Origin: Thermoplasmata archaeon | Lineage (GTDB): Archaea; Thermoplasmatota; Thermoplasmata; RBG-16-68-12 | DNA: 64,000 bases | Assembly: GCA_036395115.1 (NCBI GenBank) | Contig: DASWDU010000023.1 | Coordinates: forward strand, 1-64,000 | Reading direction: 5' to 3' | Shown: positions 16,731 to 24,557 of the stretch, in pieces | Layout of the letters: every line of letters begins with the position of its first letter | How positions within the stretch are numbered: the first letter of the stretch is position 1 | The notes under the pieces: model-generated | The model's database searches: none | What the model was told of the DNA's origin: nothing | What the model saw: the letters and a program-made list of their open reading frames with translations, nothing else | Translations under genes and position numbers: made by a program

Positions 16731-17342
16731 TCACGGATTCTGTTTGAGATCGTACGCCCGCATCTGGGCCACCCGAGCCACATCGGCCCGGCCTGCCTTC
16801 GTCGCAGACTCCATTGCCCGCTCGTACGCGACGATCGTCGCCTGACGAAGGGTCGGGTCGCCGCTCGTCGAGGCCTGCTCGCTCATCGCCTCCGCCGTGT
16901 CGAAGAAGTACTTCGCCGCGCTGAGATGATCACCGAGCGTCCGGAAGAACGCCCCCGCGAACAGGCCCTCGTGGGTGAGCCCTTCCGCGCCGGCGGAGAA
17001 GTTGTCCTTCAACACGGAGGCATATTCCTTCGCGATGTCGGGAAGCGAGGGGTCGCCATGGAGGTCTTGTACGGCGTTGCGGTACTCGACGAGGGCCAAG
17101 TATTGGCGTTCGTCGCGGGCCATCACGGCGTCCTCGAGAGAAAGGTATCCCTGGCCAGCTTTCCGTCGCCACACGCCCGCCTCGGGGAGCCGTCCGAGCT
17201 TCTCGCTGCAGCGCGCGAGCGCCTGGAAGATTCCGACCCGATCGAGGGAAGAACCGGACTCCGTGAGCGTCGCGTAGTGTGGGAGTGCCTTCGCGAACTC
17301 CCCGCGCGCCTCCGCGTCGATCGCCTCAATGAGGTCGGACAT
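16731..17342 (-). CDS. TPR-like helical-repeat protein
   Basis: 203 residues, entirely helical, soluble, with repeats resembling tetratricopeptide units (ALPHYATLTESGSSLDRVG, LGRLPEAGVWRRKAGQGYLS, LGDHLSAAKYFFDTAEAM). Probably a protein-binding scaffold of unknown partner. It is the first gene before NRDE. Confidence 0.7.
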   Translation of the reverse strand: MSDLIEAIDAEARGEFAKALPHYATLTESGSSLDRVGIFQALARCSEKLGRLPEAGVWRRKAGQGYLSLEDAVMARDERQYLALVEYRNAVQDLHGDPSLPDIAKEYASVLKDNFSAGAEGLTHEGLFAGAFFRTLGDHLSAAKYFFDTAEAMSEQASTSGDPTLRQATIVAYERAMESATKAGRADVARVAQMRAYDLKQNP

Positions 17343-17396
17343 GGAGTGGCGAAGTCGCTCACGGGATATGAGCCTGCGCTCGTCGTCGGAGAAGAA

Positions 17397-17404
17397 AATT
17401 TAAG
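17397..17404 (+). promoter_or_regulatory. TATA box for the 17426 membrane gene
   Basis: AATTTAAG is centred about 26 bases before the ATG at 17426, giving an almost leaderless transcript. Confidence 0.55.
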
Positions 17405-17425
17405 TGGGTCGGCTATTCGCGGCGC

Positions 17426-17926
17426 ATGGCCGAAATCATCATCGCCTTGATCCTCCGGTTCCTCCATATCTTGTTCGGAATCGCTTGGATTGGCGCGCTC
17501 GTGTACGGTGTCGGGGTTCTCGGTCGCGTACTCCCCCGCGTCGACGCGGCCTCCCGAAAGGAATTCATGAAACATTTCATCCCGGTCGTCACCCAGTTCC
17601 TTCCGGGGAGCGCGGTCATGACAATCCTCTTCGGGTTCCTCCTCTACCTGTACCTTGGCGAATTCGACGTCGCCATCCTCGCGGGGAGCGCGTGGGGGCG
17701 GACTCTCCTTTTCGCCCTCGTCCTGGCGCTCGCGACGTTCGCCATCGGCATGGTGTTCGGTGTCGGGAGCGCGAAGAAGATCCTCGGACACCTGAAGGAG
17801 GAGTCGTGCACCCACGGTCCCGAGGTCGGGGCCCTCCAGAAGCGGTTCAACCTCTCCCAAGTCATCAGCCTCGGTCTCGGGCTTGTGATCGTCGTGCTGA
17901 TGGTCCTCGCGACCGAAGGGATGTGA
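17426..17926 (+). CDS. Four-pass membrane protein, PuuD/DUF420-like
   Basis: 166 residues with four membrane helices (about 5-25, 52-75, 88-110, 145-163). The first, RFLHILFGIAWIGALVYG, carries a His within an HxxxGxxWxG pattern seen in small haem-associated and urate-oxidase membrane-domain proteins (for example PuuD). A second His lies in MKHFIPVV. Possible haem or copper binding is inference. It is convergent with queD, 3 bases apart. Confidence 0.7.
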   Translation: MAEIIIALILRFLHILFGIAWIGALVYGVGVLGRVLPRVDAASRKEFMKHFIPVVTQFLPGSAVMTILFGFLLYLYLGEFDVAILAGSAWGRTLLFALVLALATFAIGMVFGVGSAKKILGHLKEESCTHGPEVGALQKRFNLSQVISLGLGLVIVVLMVLATEGM

Positions 17927-17929
17927 GCC

Positions 17930-18256
17930 TCAGATCTCGGCCCACTTGCCGTGGCCTTCCCACACCCGGACGTGCAGCGGGAACTTGATCTTCGCCTGGA
18001 GCCGCTTCGAAATCAGCTCGCAGATGTTCTCGACGGTCGGGTACTCGAGGAAGTCGTTCCAGTCTTTGTGGTCGTACTCGGCGAGGATCGTGCGCAACGC
18101 CTTCTTGATCTCCGCGAAGTCGAGGAGCATCCCGCCCTTGTGCTCCCCTTCGATGGTGACGTCGATCTGGTACGTGTGACCGTGGAGGGACCCGCAACGC
18201 TCGTGGCCCGGGAGGTGGTGCGCGCAGTCGATGTACTCCGTGACCCCGAGCTTCAT
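17930..18256 (-). CDS. queD: 6-carboxy-tetrahydropterin synthase QueD (PTPS family)
   Basis: 108 residues from the ATG at 18256. It makes 6-carboxytetrahydropterin in the 7-deazaguanine pathway. Zinc ligands are His13/His14, His25 and His27 (AHHLPGHERCGSLHGHTY), with catalytic Cys21. LLDFAEIKKAL and the terminal VRVWEGHGKWAEI are typical. I prefer this start to the ATG at 18283 because a CTTTATGG TATA-like box (18281-18288, minus) overlaps that codon and sits 25-30 bases before 18256. It clusters with queC. Confidence 0.92.
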   Translation of the reverse strand: MKLGVTEYIDCAHHLPGHERCGSLHGHTYQIDVTIEGEHKGGMLLDFAEIKKALRTILAEYDHKDWNDFLEYPTVENICELISKRLQAKIKFPLHVRVWEGHGKWAEI

Positions 18257-18304
18257 CGTCCGCACGAAGAGCCCGGCGGCCATAAAGATTGGCCACCGCG
18301 GCCA

Positions 18305-18640
18305 TCAAATCGGCGTCACGGTGAGGAACCTCAACGGTCCCGTACCCCGCTGCATGAACTGGTGTTCCTCGTTCGACTGGACGAGCAGCACGACGCCCGG
18401 GCGGAGGACGAGCTTCGAGCCGCCGATGATCGCGGTCCCGCGGCCTTCCGTGACGACGAGCTGGTGGTCCCACTCGTGGCGGTGCATCGCGGAGTATCCG
18501 CCCTTGCCCAGGATCAGCTCGTGCATCGAGGTCTTCCGCGCGCCGTCCTCGCGCCCGATGAGCTGGCGCATCTTGACGTTGTAGCTGCCGTCCTCCAGGA
18601 AACGCACGGGCCCGACGGACCGGACCGTCGTCGTGTACAT
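18305..18640 (-). CDS. Single-domain cupin protein
   Basis: 111 residues forming one cupin barrel. Motif 1 is GGYSAMHRHEWDHQLVVTEG with two His and one Glu/Asp-type ligand, and motif 2 is PGVVLLVQSNEEHQF. A metal site is likely, but the function (isomerase, dioxygenase or sensor) is not known. It is placed between queC and queD, so a link to deazaguanine metabolism is possible but unproven. Confidence 0.85.
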   Translation of the reverse strand: MYTTTVRSVGPVRFLEDGSYNVKMRQLIGREDGARKTSMHELILGKGGYSAMHRHEWDHQLVVTEGRGTAIIGGSKLVLRPGVVLLVQSNEEHQFMQRGTGPLRFLTVTPI

Positions 18641-18692
18641 GGTGTGCGGCCGGGGAATCGCCCCACCCGAATAAGATTTGCGTCTCGTCCGC

Positions 18693-19346
18693 TCACGCCT
18701 CGTGCGCGACCGGATCCTCGACGCCGACGGCGGCGAATGCGGTGCGCCGCTCCTTGCACGACTCGCAGGTGCCGCAGTGGACGTCGCGGTCCCAGTAGCA
18801 GGACCACGTGATGTCGAATGGGACGTTCATCTCAAGGCCCATCCGCACGACTTCCTCCTTCGACTTGCCGCTCAGCGGCACGAGGATCTGCACCGGCGAC
18901 TTGTCGTACGACCAGAGGCTCAGGTGGAACACGCTGTTCAGGAAGTTGAAGAACTTCGGACTCGCGTCGGGGAACGACTCCGGGTCGATTCCGTTGTGTC
19001 CGCCGACGATGTACCGCACCCCGCCGAGCTCCGCGTAATAGCCCGCGAGGGCGTAGAAAATCAGGTTCCTCCCGGGGATGTAGCCCTCGGGGGACTCGAG
19101 GAGCAGCCGGTTCTCGATCCCCTGCGCGCGGAGGTCGTGGACCTCCTTCAGGAAGGGGAGATCGACGTGGCGGGCGTTTTCGATGCCGCTCCGTTCGGTG
19201 AGTGCGGCGATGGCGGCGTTCTCGCGCCGCGGCCGACCGAAGTAGTCGAACGTCAGCGGCTGGAGGTCCCAGCCCCGCGCCTTCGCCCACCACAGCGTCA
19301 CGGCCGAGTCGATGCCGCCGGAAAGCAGGACGATCGCGCGGTCCAT
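18693..19346 (-). CDS. queC: 7-cyano-7-deazaguanine synthase QueC
   Basis: 217 residues. It converts 7-carboxy-7-deazaguanine to preQ0 with ATP and ammonia, the precursor of archaeosine in archaeal tRNA. The PP-loop SGGIDS is at residues 9-14. A four-Cys zinc site is in SCYWDRDVHCGTCESCKER near the C-terminus. PGRNLIFYALAGYYA is characteristic. A TATA-like ATATTTAT (19412-19419) lies about 65 bases upstream. queE is not in the window. Confidence 0.95.
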   Translation of the reverse strand: MDRAIVLLSGGIDSAVTLWWAKARGWDLQPLTFDYFGRPRRENAAIAALTERSGIENARHVDLPFLKEVHDLRAQGIENRLLLESPEGYIPGRNLIFYALAGYYAELGGVRYIVGGHNGIDPESFPDASPKFFNFLNSVFHLSLWSYDKSPVQILVPLSGKSKEEVVRMGLEMNVPFDITWSCYWDRDVHCGTCESCKERRTAFAAVGVEDPVAHEA

Positions 19347-19456
19347 GCATCATGCCGCCTGGGCCCCTCGTCGAAGTCGCGAGGGACCCGCGGACGGGAG
19401 CCCTCGGCGCCATAAATATCTGTCCCAGGAACGGACACGCGTCGGTGCTTCGGTCG

Positions 19457-20584
19457 CTACGCGGCGGGCGGCGGAGGCACGTGGTACGGCTGCCACAGGA
19501 CGGACAGCTCGTCCTCGATTCCCTCGATCGTCTCGCCCGACCAGTGCACGAGCCGCGCGCCGTACCGGTCCTGGAGCACCGCGAGCAGGTGACGCAGCCG
19601 GTGGACGATATCCTCCGTCTGGCCAGACTTCACGAGCACCGCCGCGACGACCCCGCTGTCGTTGCACATCACGAAGCGGTGGTCCCCCAATGTCACCTCG
19701 TGGACCTCGCCGTCCCGTTCGGAAAAGGCCTCGCGGACGAACGACGAGATCGCGGAGATCATGCTCCCGACCACGTCGCGGTCCTTGTCGGACATCAGGC
19801 TCCGGGACATGTGTTTGACCAGGAGACCGTTCGGCCCGATCAGGAAGACCTCCTCGACCACGGGCTCCGGCGGGACCTCGACGACAAACTCGGTCGGCGG
19901 GGGCGGAGGCAACTCGGGCTCGACCGCCGAGGCCCTTGTGAAAGGGGTGAGCTCGACGGCGCGCGCCGGGGTCCCCTTCTTCGCCGTCTTGACCGACGCG
20001 ATGTGCCAGACGTCCGACGAGGCCCAAGCGAGCGCGAGCCCCGCGACGATCGCGAGGACCCAGCCCGTGGCCGGCGTCCATGCGAGGACCGTCCCGGTCG
20101 CGGGGTCGTACGTCTGGCCCCGGAATTCGGGGATGCCGGCCCCGAGGCTCGGCAGGTCTGCCGTCGCCGCGGCAGGCAGTGTGAAGACAATCGCGAAGGT
20201 TGCGTACAGGATCGAAGCACAGGCGCCGAGGAACGCGACGCCCGCGTATGTTCCGCGTATCCCCTTCCAACGCGAGAGCGCGGTCAAGGCAACGCCGCCG
20301 AGCGACGCGATCATCCCGATCAGAAAGAACTGGGCGAACTCGCCGAACGCGCGGGCCATGTTCGGTTGCGACGCCGAGAGCTCGGCGTAGCTATAGGACC
20401 GGGACTCTTCGAGTTGGTTCGATGTCTTGTTGAACCGTTCGCGATGCGCGGAGAACAGGCCGTATTGCCAGACGTCGCGGACTTGCGCGTTCTCGAGCCG
20501 CCACTCCCAGGTCGGCTGCCCGAAGACGGCGACGGCTAAGGCGATGGCTACCCCTGCGGCAGCGATGCCCGACCAGACAGACAT
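19457..20584 (-). CDS. Four-pass membrane protein with C-terminal sensor-like cytoplasmic domain
   Basis: 375 residues. Membrane segments are at about 5-22, 85-105, 112-137 and 170-190, with a periplasmic-type loop 25-80. A Pro/Glu-rich linker (PELPPPPPTEF) leads to a domain of about 120 residues starting EEVFLIGPNGLLVKH and containing DRDVVGSMISAISSFV and GDHRFVMCNDS. This resembles the roadblock-like domain found in archaeal sensor proteins. It probably senses or relays a membrane signal; no kinase or phosphatase motif is present. Confidence 0.72.
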   Translation of the reverse strand: MSVWSGIAAAGVAIALAVAVFGQPTWEWRLENAQVRDVWQYGLFSAHRERFNKTSNQLEESRSYSYAELSASQPNMARAFGEFAQFFLIGMIASLGGVALTALSRWKGIRGTYAGVAFLGACASILYATFAIVFTLPAAATADLPSLGAGIPEFRGQTYDPATGTVLAWTPATGWVLAIVAGLALAWASSDVWHIASVKTAKKGTPARAVELTPFTRASAVEPELPPPPPTEFVVEVPPEPVVEEVFLIGPNGLLVKHMSRSLMSDKDRDVVGSMISAISSFVREAFSERDGEVHEVTLGDHRFVMCNDSGVVAAVLVKSGQTEDIVHRLRHLLAVLQDRYGARLVHWSGETIEGIEDELSVLWQPYHVPPPPAA

Positions 20585-20672
20585 GTCTGGAAATTCGACG
20601 CCGCCGTGCGGTTATGAGGCCTCTCACGTGGTTATCGGGGCTGACACGAAAAATCAAGATTGAGAACCGACC

Positions 20673-21452
20673 TTAGCGGCCTTTCCATGCCGGATCGCGC
20701 TTCTCGAGGAACGCCCGCACGCCTTCCTCCTTGTCCTCGGACGCCATCGCGAGCGCGAAGAGGCTCTGCTCGTACCGACGGCCTTGGTCTAAGGGTAGCC
20801 GCGTCGCCGCGTGAATCGCCGCCTTCGCCAGTCGGACCGCGACGGCGCTGTGCGCCGCAATCTTTCCGGCGATCTCGAAGGTGCGCTCTTCGAGCCGCGC
20901 GTGCGGGACGACCTCGTCCACGAGGCCGAGCCGGAGGGCTTCTGCCGCATCGATTCGATCTCCGGTGAGGGTGAGCTTCATCGCGTTGCCCATGCCAACG
21001 AGCCGCGGCAGTCGCTGGCTCCCACCTCCACCTGGGATGATCCCGATGTTGATCTCCGTCTGCCCGAGCGTCGCCTGCTCCGATGCGATTCGGATGTCGC
21101 ATGCCATCGCGAGCTCGAGTCCGCCACCGAAGCAGTAGCCGTTGATCATCGCGATGATGGGCTTCGCCACCCGATCGACCGCGTCGTACAAGGTTCCGTG
21201 CTCGTTCATGCGCCACTGTTCCATCGGCGTCCGACCTTGGAACTCGTGGATGTCTGCGCCGGCCGTGAAGGCCTTGTCGCCTGCGCCCGTCATCACGATT
21301 GCGCGCACCTTCGCGTCCGTGTCGGATTCGTGCAATGCGCGGATGAGTTCCTCTTTCATCATCATCGACATCGCGTTCAGTTTGTCGGGACGGTTGAGGA
21401 TGATGAGGCCCGCGGAATCCCGACGGCTTGTGACAATCGTCTCAAAGTTCAT
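20673..21452 (-). CDS. Enoyl-CoA hydratase/isomerase family protein
   Basis: 259 residues. Crotonase fold with oxyanion-hole motifs AFTAGADIHEF and NGYCFGGGLELAMACDIR. Both catalytic glutamates are present, in GGLEL and GQTEINIGIIPGGGGSQ, so true hydratase activity is expected. It follows, with the paralogue at 21579-22367, the BoxB-like oxygenase, and may act in the same CoA-thioester pathway. The 126-base gap before it carries CGTTTAGAGGTAAC (about 21506-21519), a possible promoter. Confidence 0.9.
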   Translation of the reverse strand: MNFETIVTSRRDSAGLIILNRPDKLNAMSMMMKEELIRALHESDTDAKVRAIVMTGAGDKAFTAGADIHEFQGRTPMEQWRMNEHGTLYDAVDRVAKPIIAMINGYCFGGGLELAMACDIRIASEQATLGQTEINIGIIPGGGGSQRLPRLVGMGNAMKLTLTGDRIDAAEALRLGLVDEVVPHARLEERTFEIAGKIAAHSAVAVRLAKAAIHAATRLPLDQGRRYEQSLFALAMASEDKEEGVRAFLEKRDPAWKGR

Positions 21453-21578
21453 GATATCGGCGGGAGGAAGGCCCTCAGGCGACTTGAGTCCTCGCTCCGG
21501 GGTTACCTCTAAACGGGGTAAGCCGCCCGGTTCCCGTCGGTCGCCTCGGCGGTTTCCATCGATTTGCGGGGCCCCCGC

Positions 21579-22367
21579 TCACTTCCCCTGGAACGTCGGC
21601 TTCCGCTTCTCGAGGAAGGCCCGGAATCCTTCTTTCGCGTCGGCCATGGCGAAGAGCCGGTTCTGCAACTCCCGTTCGAGCGCGAGGCCCTCGTACATCG
21701 GCATCTCGAGGCCTTCCGTCACGGATCGCTTGATGAGGCCCACGGCCCGCGCCGAGTGCTGCGGATACGTCAGCCCCTTCGCGAAGGCCATCGTCTCCTC
21801 CCAGAACTTTTCCCGTGGGAAGACCCGGTTCAGGAGGCCCCAGTCCAGCGCCTCCTTCGGCGTCAGCATGCGGCCCGTGGCCATGAGGTCGATTGCGCGG
21901 CTCTTGCCGACCAGGCGCGGCAGACGCTGTGTGCCGCCTGTGCCGGGTAGGACGCCGAGCGTGACCTCCGGCAAGCCGATCCGCCACGCGCCGTCCGATG
22001 CGACCCGGAGATCGGTCGACATCGCGATTTCGAGGCCGCCGCCGACGCAATGTCCGTCGATCGCCGCGATGAACAGCTTCGGCGTGCTCTCGAGCTTGTT
22101 CAGTGTCTCCTGGCAGTCGAGGCAGAACATCGCCTTGTAATCCGGCGTCGAGGTCGCGAGGAGGTTGATGTCCGCGCCCGCCGACCAGATGCCGTCGAGT
22201 TTCGACGCGAGCACGCAGAGGTCGACGTTGTCGTCGAACCGCACGTCGTCCACGACCGCGCTGAGGTCTCGCATCAGGTCCGCATCGTAGGTGTTCGCCT
22301 TCGGCTTGTTGAGCCACGCAATCGCGACGCGGTCTTTCTTCTCGAGGGAAATGTATCTCAGGTCCAT
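21579..22367 (-). CDS. Enoyl-CoA hydratase/isomerase family protein (second copy)
   Basis: 262 residues from the ATG at 22367, preferred over upstream starts because of the strong TATA box at 22402-22409. Crotonase motifs are IWSAGADINLL and DGHCVGGGLEIAMSTDLR; both glutamates are present (GGLEI and GLPEVTLGVLPGTGGTQ). It differs clearly from the copy at 20673, so the two probably use different substrates. It lies immediately downstream of the BoxB-like gene. Confidence 0.9.
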   Translation of the reverse strand: MDLRYISLEKKDRVAIAWLNKPKANTYDADLMRDLSAVVDDVRFDDNVDLCVLASKLDGIWSAGADINLLATSTPDYKAMFCLDCQETLNKLESTPKLFIAAIDGHCVGGGLEIAMSTDLRVASDGAWRIGLPEVTLGVLPGTGGTQRLPRLVGKSRAIDLMATGRMLTPKEALDWGLLNRVFPREKFWEETMAFAKGLTYPQHSARAVGLIKRSVTEGLEMPMYEGLALERELQNRLFAMADAKEGFRAFLEKRKPTFQGK

Positions 22368-22401
22368 CGCACTGCCTCGGGCGTGCCAAGGATTCAAGTC
22401 G

Positions 22402-22409
22402 TTATAAAA
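22402..22409 (-). promoter_or_regulatory. TATA box of the 22367 hydratase gene
   Basis: The minus strand reads CTTTTATAAC, the strongest TATA match in this region, ending 35 bases before the ATG at 22367. It separates this hydratase from the oxygenase gene, so the two can be transcribed separately. Confidence 0.65.
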
Positions 22410-22419
22410 GCTGGCTCTT

Positions 22420-23838
22420 TCAGCGGGATGCGACGGACTCGGGCGTCCCCCACTTGTCGTTGAACAGGAACTCGTCTTTGACGAACTCCCAGTGCCGGCT
22501 CGTCATGTAGCGCGCGGGCAGGACCGTCTTGAGGTAGTCGACGTACTCGGCGCGTTCGACCGGTCTTCCGTCGTCGGCCAGCGCTCGTCCGTGAACGTCG
22601 TACGGCAGGTACACGTACCCGACCCCCGCCGCGTCGGATCCGGGGAGCCGGTAGTCGCCGTACTCGCGGAGTCCTCGGATCCGGAAGAACCGCCGGTCGG
22701 GGAGGAACAACAGATCGTCCTTCGTGAGCCCGTGGACGGTCTCGCCCTTCTCCTGGGTTCGACGCAGGATCGCCTCGGCCTCCTCCCGGGAGCATCGCGT
22801 CCTCGCCTGGACAATCGCGAGGTTCGCGTCCTTCACCTTCCCGAGGACCTCGTCGATGTAGATCGCCTGCGCCTCGGCGTTCTTCAGGGTCTTGAAGACG
22901 CCCTTGACGAGATCCCCGCCGAGTTCGGACCCGAACATCTCGAGCCCGCGGGGGTACCACATGTTCAGCGTCGCCTGCAGATCCGCGATTCCAAAGTTCC
23001 CGCCGTCGAGGGTCGCGGCGACCGCGATTGCCTTCATGAGCGTCTCGCCTGCGGCGAGATGGTACGATTCCTCGAGGAAGCGCATCCAGGGCATCGAGAT
23101 TGCCATGGGGCCGTAAAGGAAGTGATGTTGCATCTCGAGCTGGAACTTCCCGACGCGGTCGATGAACGACAGGAACGTCGCGGAGTCCATGAGGCTCTTG
23201 AACTCGATGTTGAAGGCGTCGAGGACGTGCTCGCCCGGCTTCATCGCGAAGAGCTCCTCCATCGTCTCCGTGGCCCAGCGGCGGCCCCACCGCGCCTTGT
23301 CGAACGTCTCGTCGAGCGTCAGCACGCCCGCCATCTGCATGTGGTGCCGCAGTTCCTCGACGCATACCCGTTTCTTCGAGAACGAGATCGCATCGAGCCG
23401 GTGGCCCGTCGGGTCCGTCCGGTGGATGCCCTCGACGATCTCCTTGTCGAAGCCGGTGAGAGAGCCGCCGTCCAGCTGTTCGTACACCATGCGGTGTTGC
23501 TGAATCGACCCGAGCTCCGTCGACGCCTGCGCGCGGATGATCTTGAGCGCGGTCATGAACTGCGCATCCGGCATCTTGTCCGCGGTCCAGACCCGGTTCG
23601 AGAGGCTGGCCGTCGCCGACGTCGACCCGACGACCTTCTGAGCGAACCCGCCGAAGCCGTCTGGCTTCGCCATGATCACGCTCAGGCGTGGCATCGGCGT
23701 CTCTGGGTAGTACCGCGACCAGTTCGGCTGGTCCAAGACCTCCGGCATCTCGGGGAAGTACGTCTCCTGCCAGCGCTTCCCCTCGTCCTGCCATTTTTTC
23801 GGGAGCGACTCGATCCGGAATTGGTCGAGGAACGGCAT
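22420..23838 (-). CDS. BoxB-like diiron oxygenase (aryl-CoA epoxidase family)
   Basis: 472 residues from the ATG at 23838 (a GTG at 23856 is possible). The diiron ligands of BoxB, the oxygenase component of benzoyl-CoA 2,3-epoxidase, are all recognisable: Glu108 in ASTELGSIQQHR, Glu162 and His165 in VEELRHHMQM, Asp227 in FIDRVGKFQL, Glu257 and His260 in LEESYHLAAGE. Length and the later segments (LNMWYPRGLEMFG) also fit BoxB rather than the shorter PaaA. The reductase BoxA is not in the window. The substrate is inferred to be an aromatic or other CoA ester; nearby crotonase-family genes support this. Confidence 0.82.
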   Translation of the reverse strand: MPFLDQFRIESLPKKWQDEGKRWQETYFPEMPEVLDQPNWSRYYPETPMPRLSVIMAKPDGFGGFAQKVVGSTSATASLSNRVWTADKMPDAQFMTALKIIRAQASTELGSIQQHRMVYEQLDGGSLTGFDKEIVEGIHRTDPTGHRLDAISFSKKRVCVEELRHHMQMAGVLTLDETFDKARWGRRWATETMEELFAMKPGEHVLDAFNIEFKSLMDSATFLSFIDRVGKFQLEMQHHFLYGPMAISMPWMRFLEESYHLAAGETLMKAIAVAATLDGGNFGIADLQATLNMWYPRGLEMFGSELGGDLVKGVFKTLKNAEAQAIYIDEVLGKVKDANLAIVQARTRCSREEAEAILRRTQEKGETVHGLTKDDLLFLPDRRFFRIRGLREYGDYRLPGSDAAGVGYVYLPYDVHGRALADDGRPVERAEYVDYLKTVLPARYMTSRHWEFVKDEFLFNDKWGTPESVASR

Positions 23839-23889
23839 GCCGCCTGTACGATGCACACGGGGAAGGATGAACCTTTCTTGCGCGCGCCC

Positions 23890-24162
23890 TCACGCCCTCG
23901 CGATGCGTCGGTCGGCCTCGGATCCGAGCACGACGACTCCGAAGGCGACGAACGCCCCCAGCCCGCGGGTCCCCACCCAGGAATCACACGAGGATTTCGA
24001 AGAGCGCGAGGAGTCCCACGACCGCGACGAGGCGCCGCAGATACTTGTGGCGCCCGATCTTGGGATCTTCTCCGTGGGGGCGAAGGCCGATCGCCTACTT
24101 CCCGCTCCCTTCCTGCGGATCGAGGTCCTCGCGATCCTGCGCCGACCGGCGCCGGAATCCAT
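23890..24162 (-). pseudogene. Apparently frame-disrupted gene for a small membrane protein
   Basis: An ATG at 24162 has a TATA-like GGTTATTG (about 24181-24189) upstream. Its own frame gives a Ser/Arg-rich peptide of 90 residues that becomes membrane-like only at the end (GLGAFVAFGVVVLGSEADRR). The +1 frame over the middle encodes IGRHKYLRRLVAVVGLLALF, a clear membrane segment, but is closed by a TAG at 24095-24097 and has no start. Joined together the pieces look like one two-pass protein broken by indels or a stop. Sequencing error is an alternative. Confidence 0.35.
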
Positions 24163-24238
24163 TATCCCTTTGACGACCGTCCAATAACCTACTTCTAGCG
24201 GGCACTCGTGCTCGACTTGCGAAGAGGTAAAGCCCCGC

Positions 24239-24517
24239 ATGAACAGAGCATTCGGAATTGCGGCGTTCGCCCTCGCCGTGGGCCTCGCGCTCACGGCTGC
24301 CGTGGCACTCGGGGTCGGTTTGCCTTCGCAGGCGAATCAACATGCCGCGGACGCGGCTTCGGCAGCACAGTCCGGAGCCGACGTCAGCGGCCACCCCAAC
24401 GCCACGGTGAACCAAGTGCCGCCGGGCCCGCCCGCGTGGCTCAACGACAGCGCCCCATACGGGCCGCCGACTTGGGTCACGTCCGGAGGACCGCCCACTT
24501 GGGTCATCCTGCCGTAG
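24239..24517 (+). CDS. Small exported protein with Pro-Pro-Thr-Trp-Val repeats
   Basis: 92 residues. Residues 1-30 form a signal peptide (core AAFALAVGLALTAAVALGVGL). The mature part is Ala/Ser-rich and then Pro-rich, ending in three related units (GPPAWLND, GPPTWVTSG, GPPTWVIL). No family recognised. GAGGT lies 13 bases before the ATG. It is convergent with the methyltransferase at 24558. Confidence 0.55.
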   Translation: MNRAFGIAAFALAVGLALTAAVALGVGLPSQANQHAADAASAAQSGADVSGHPNATVNQVPPGPPAWLNDSAPYGPPTWVTSGGPPTWVILP

Positions 24518-24557
24518 TCGGATGTCGATCCGGACGGCAGGACTTCCCCCTTTTGCC

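Noticed and set aside
22420-23838. 4-hydroxybutyryl-CoA dehydratase or 4-hydroxyphenylacetate hydroxylase
   Set aside because: Those flavin enzymes lack the repeated ExxH diiron motifs that are clear here, and the DR-x-GKFQL segment matches BoxB.
24095-24097. In-frame TAG read as pyrrolysine
   Set aside because: The downstream frame has no start and the final membrane segment is in another frame, so simple stop read-through would not restore the protein.
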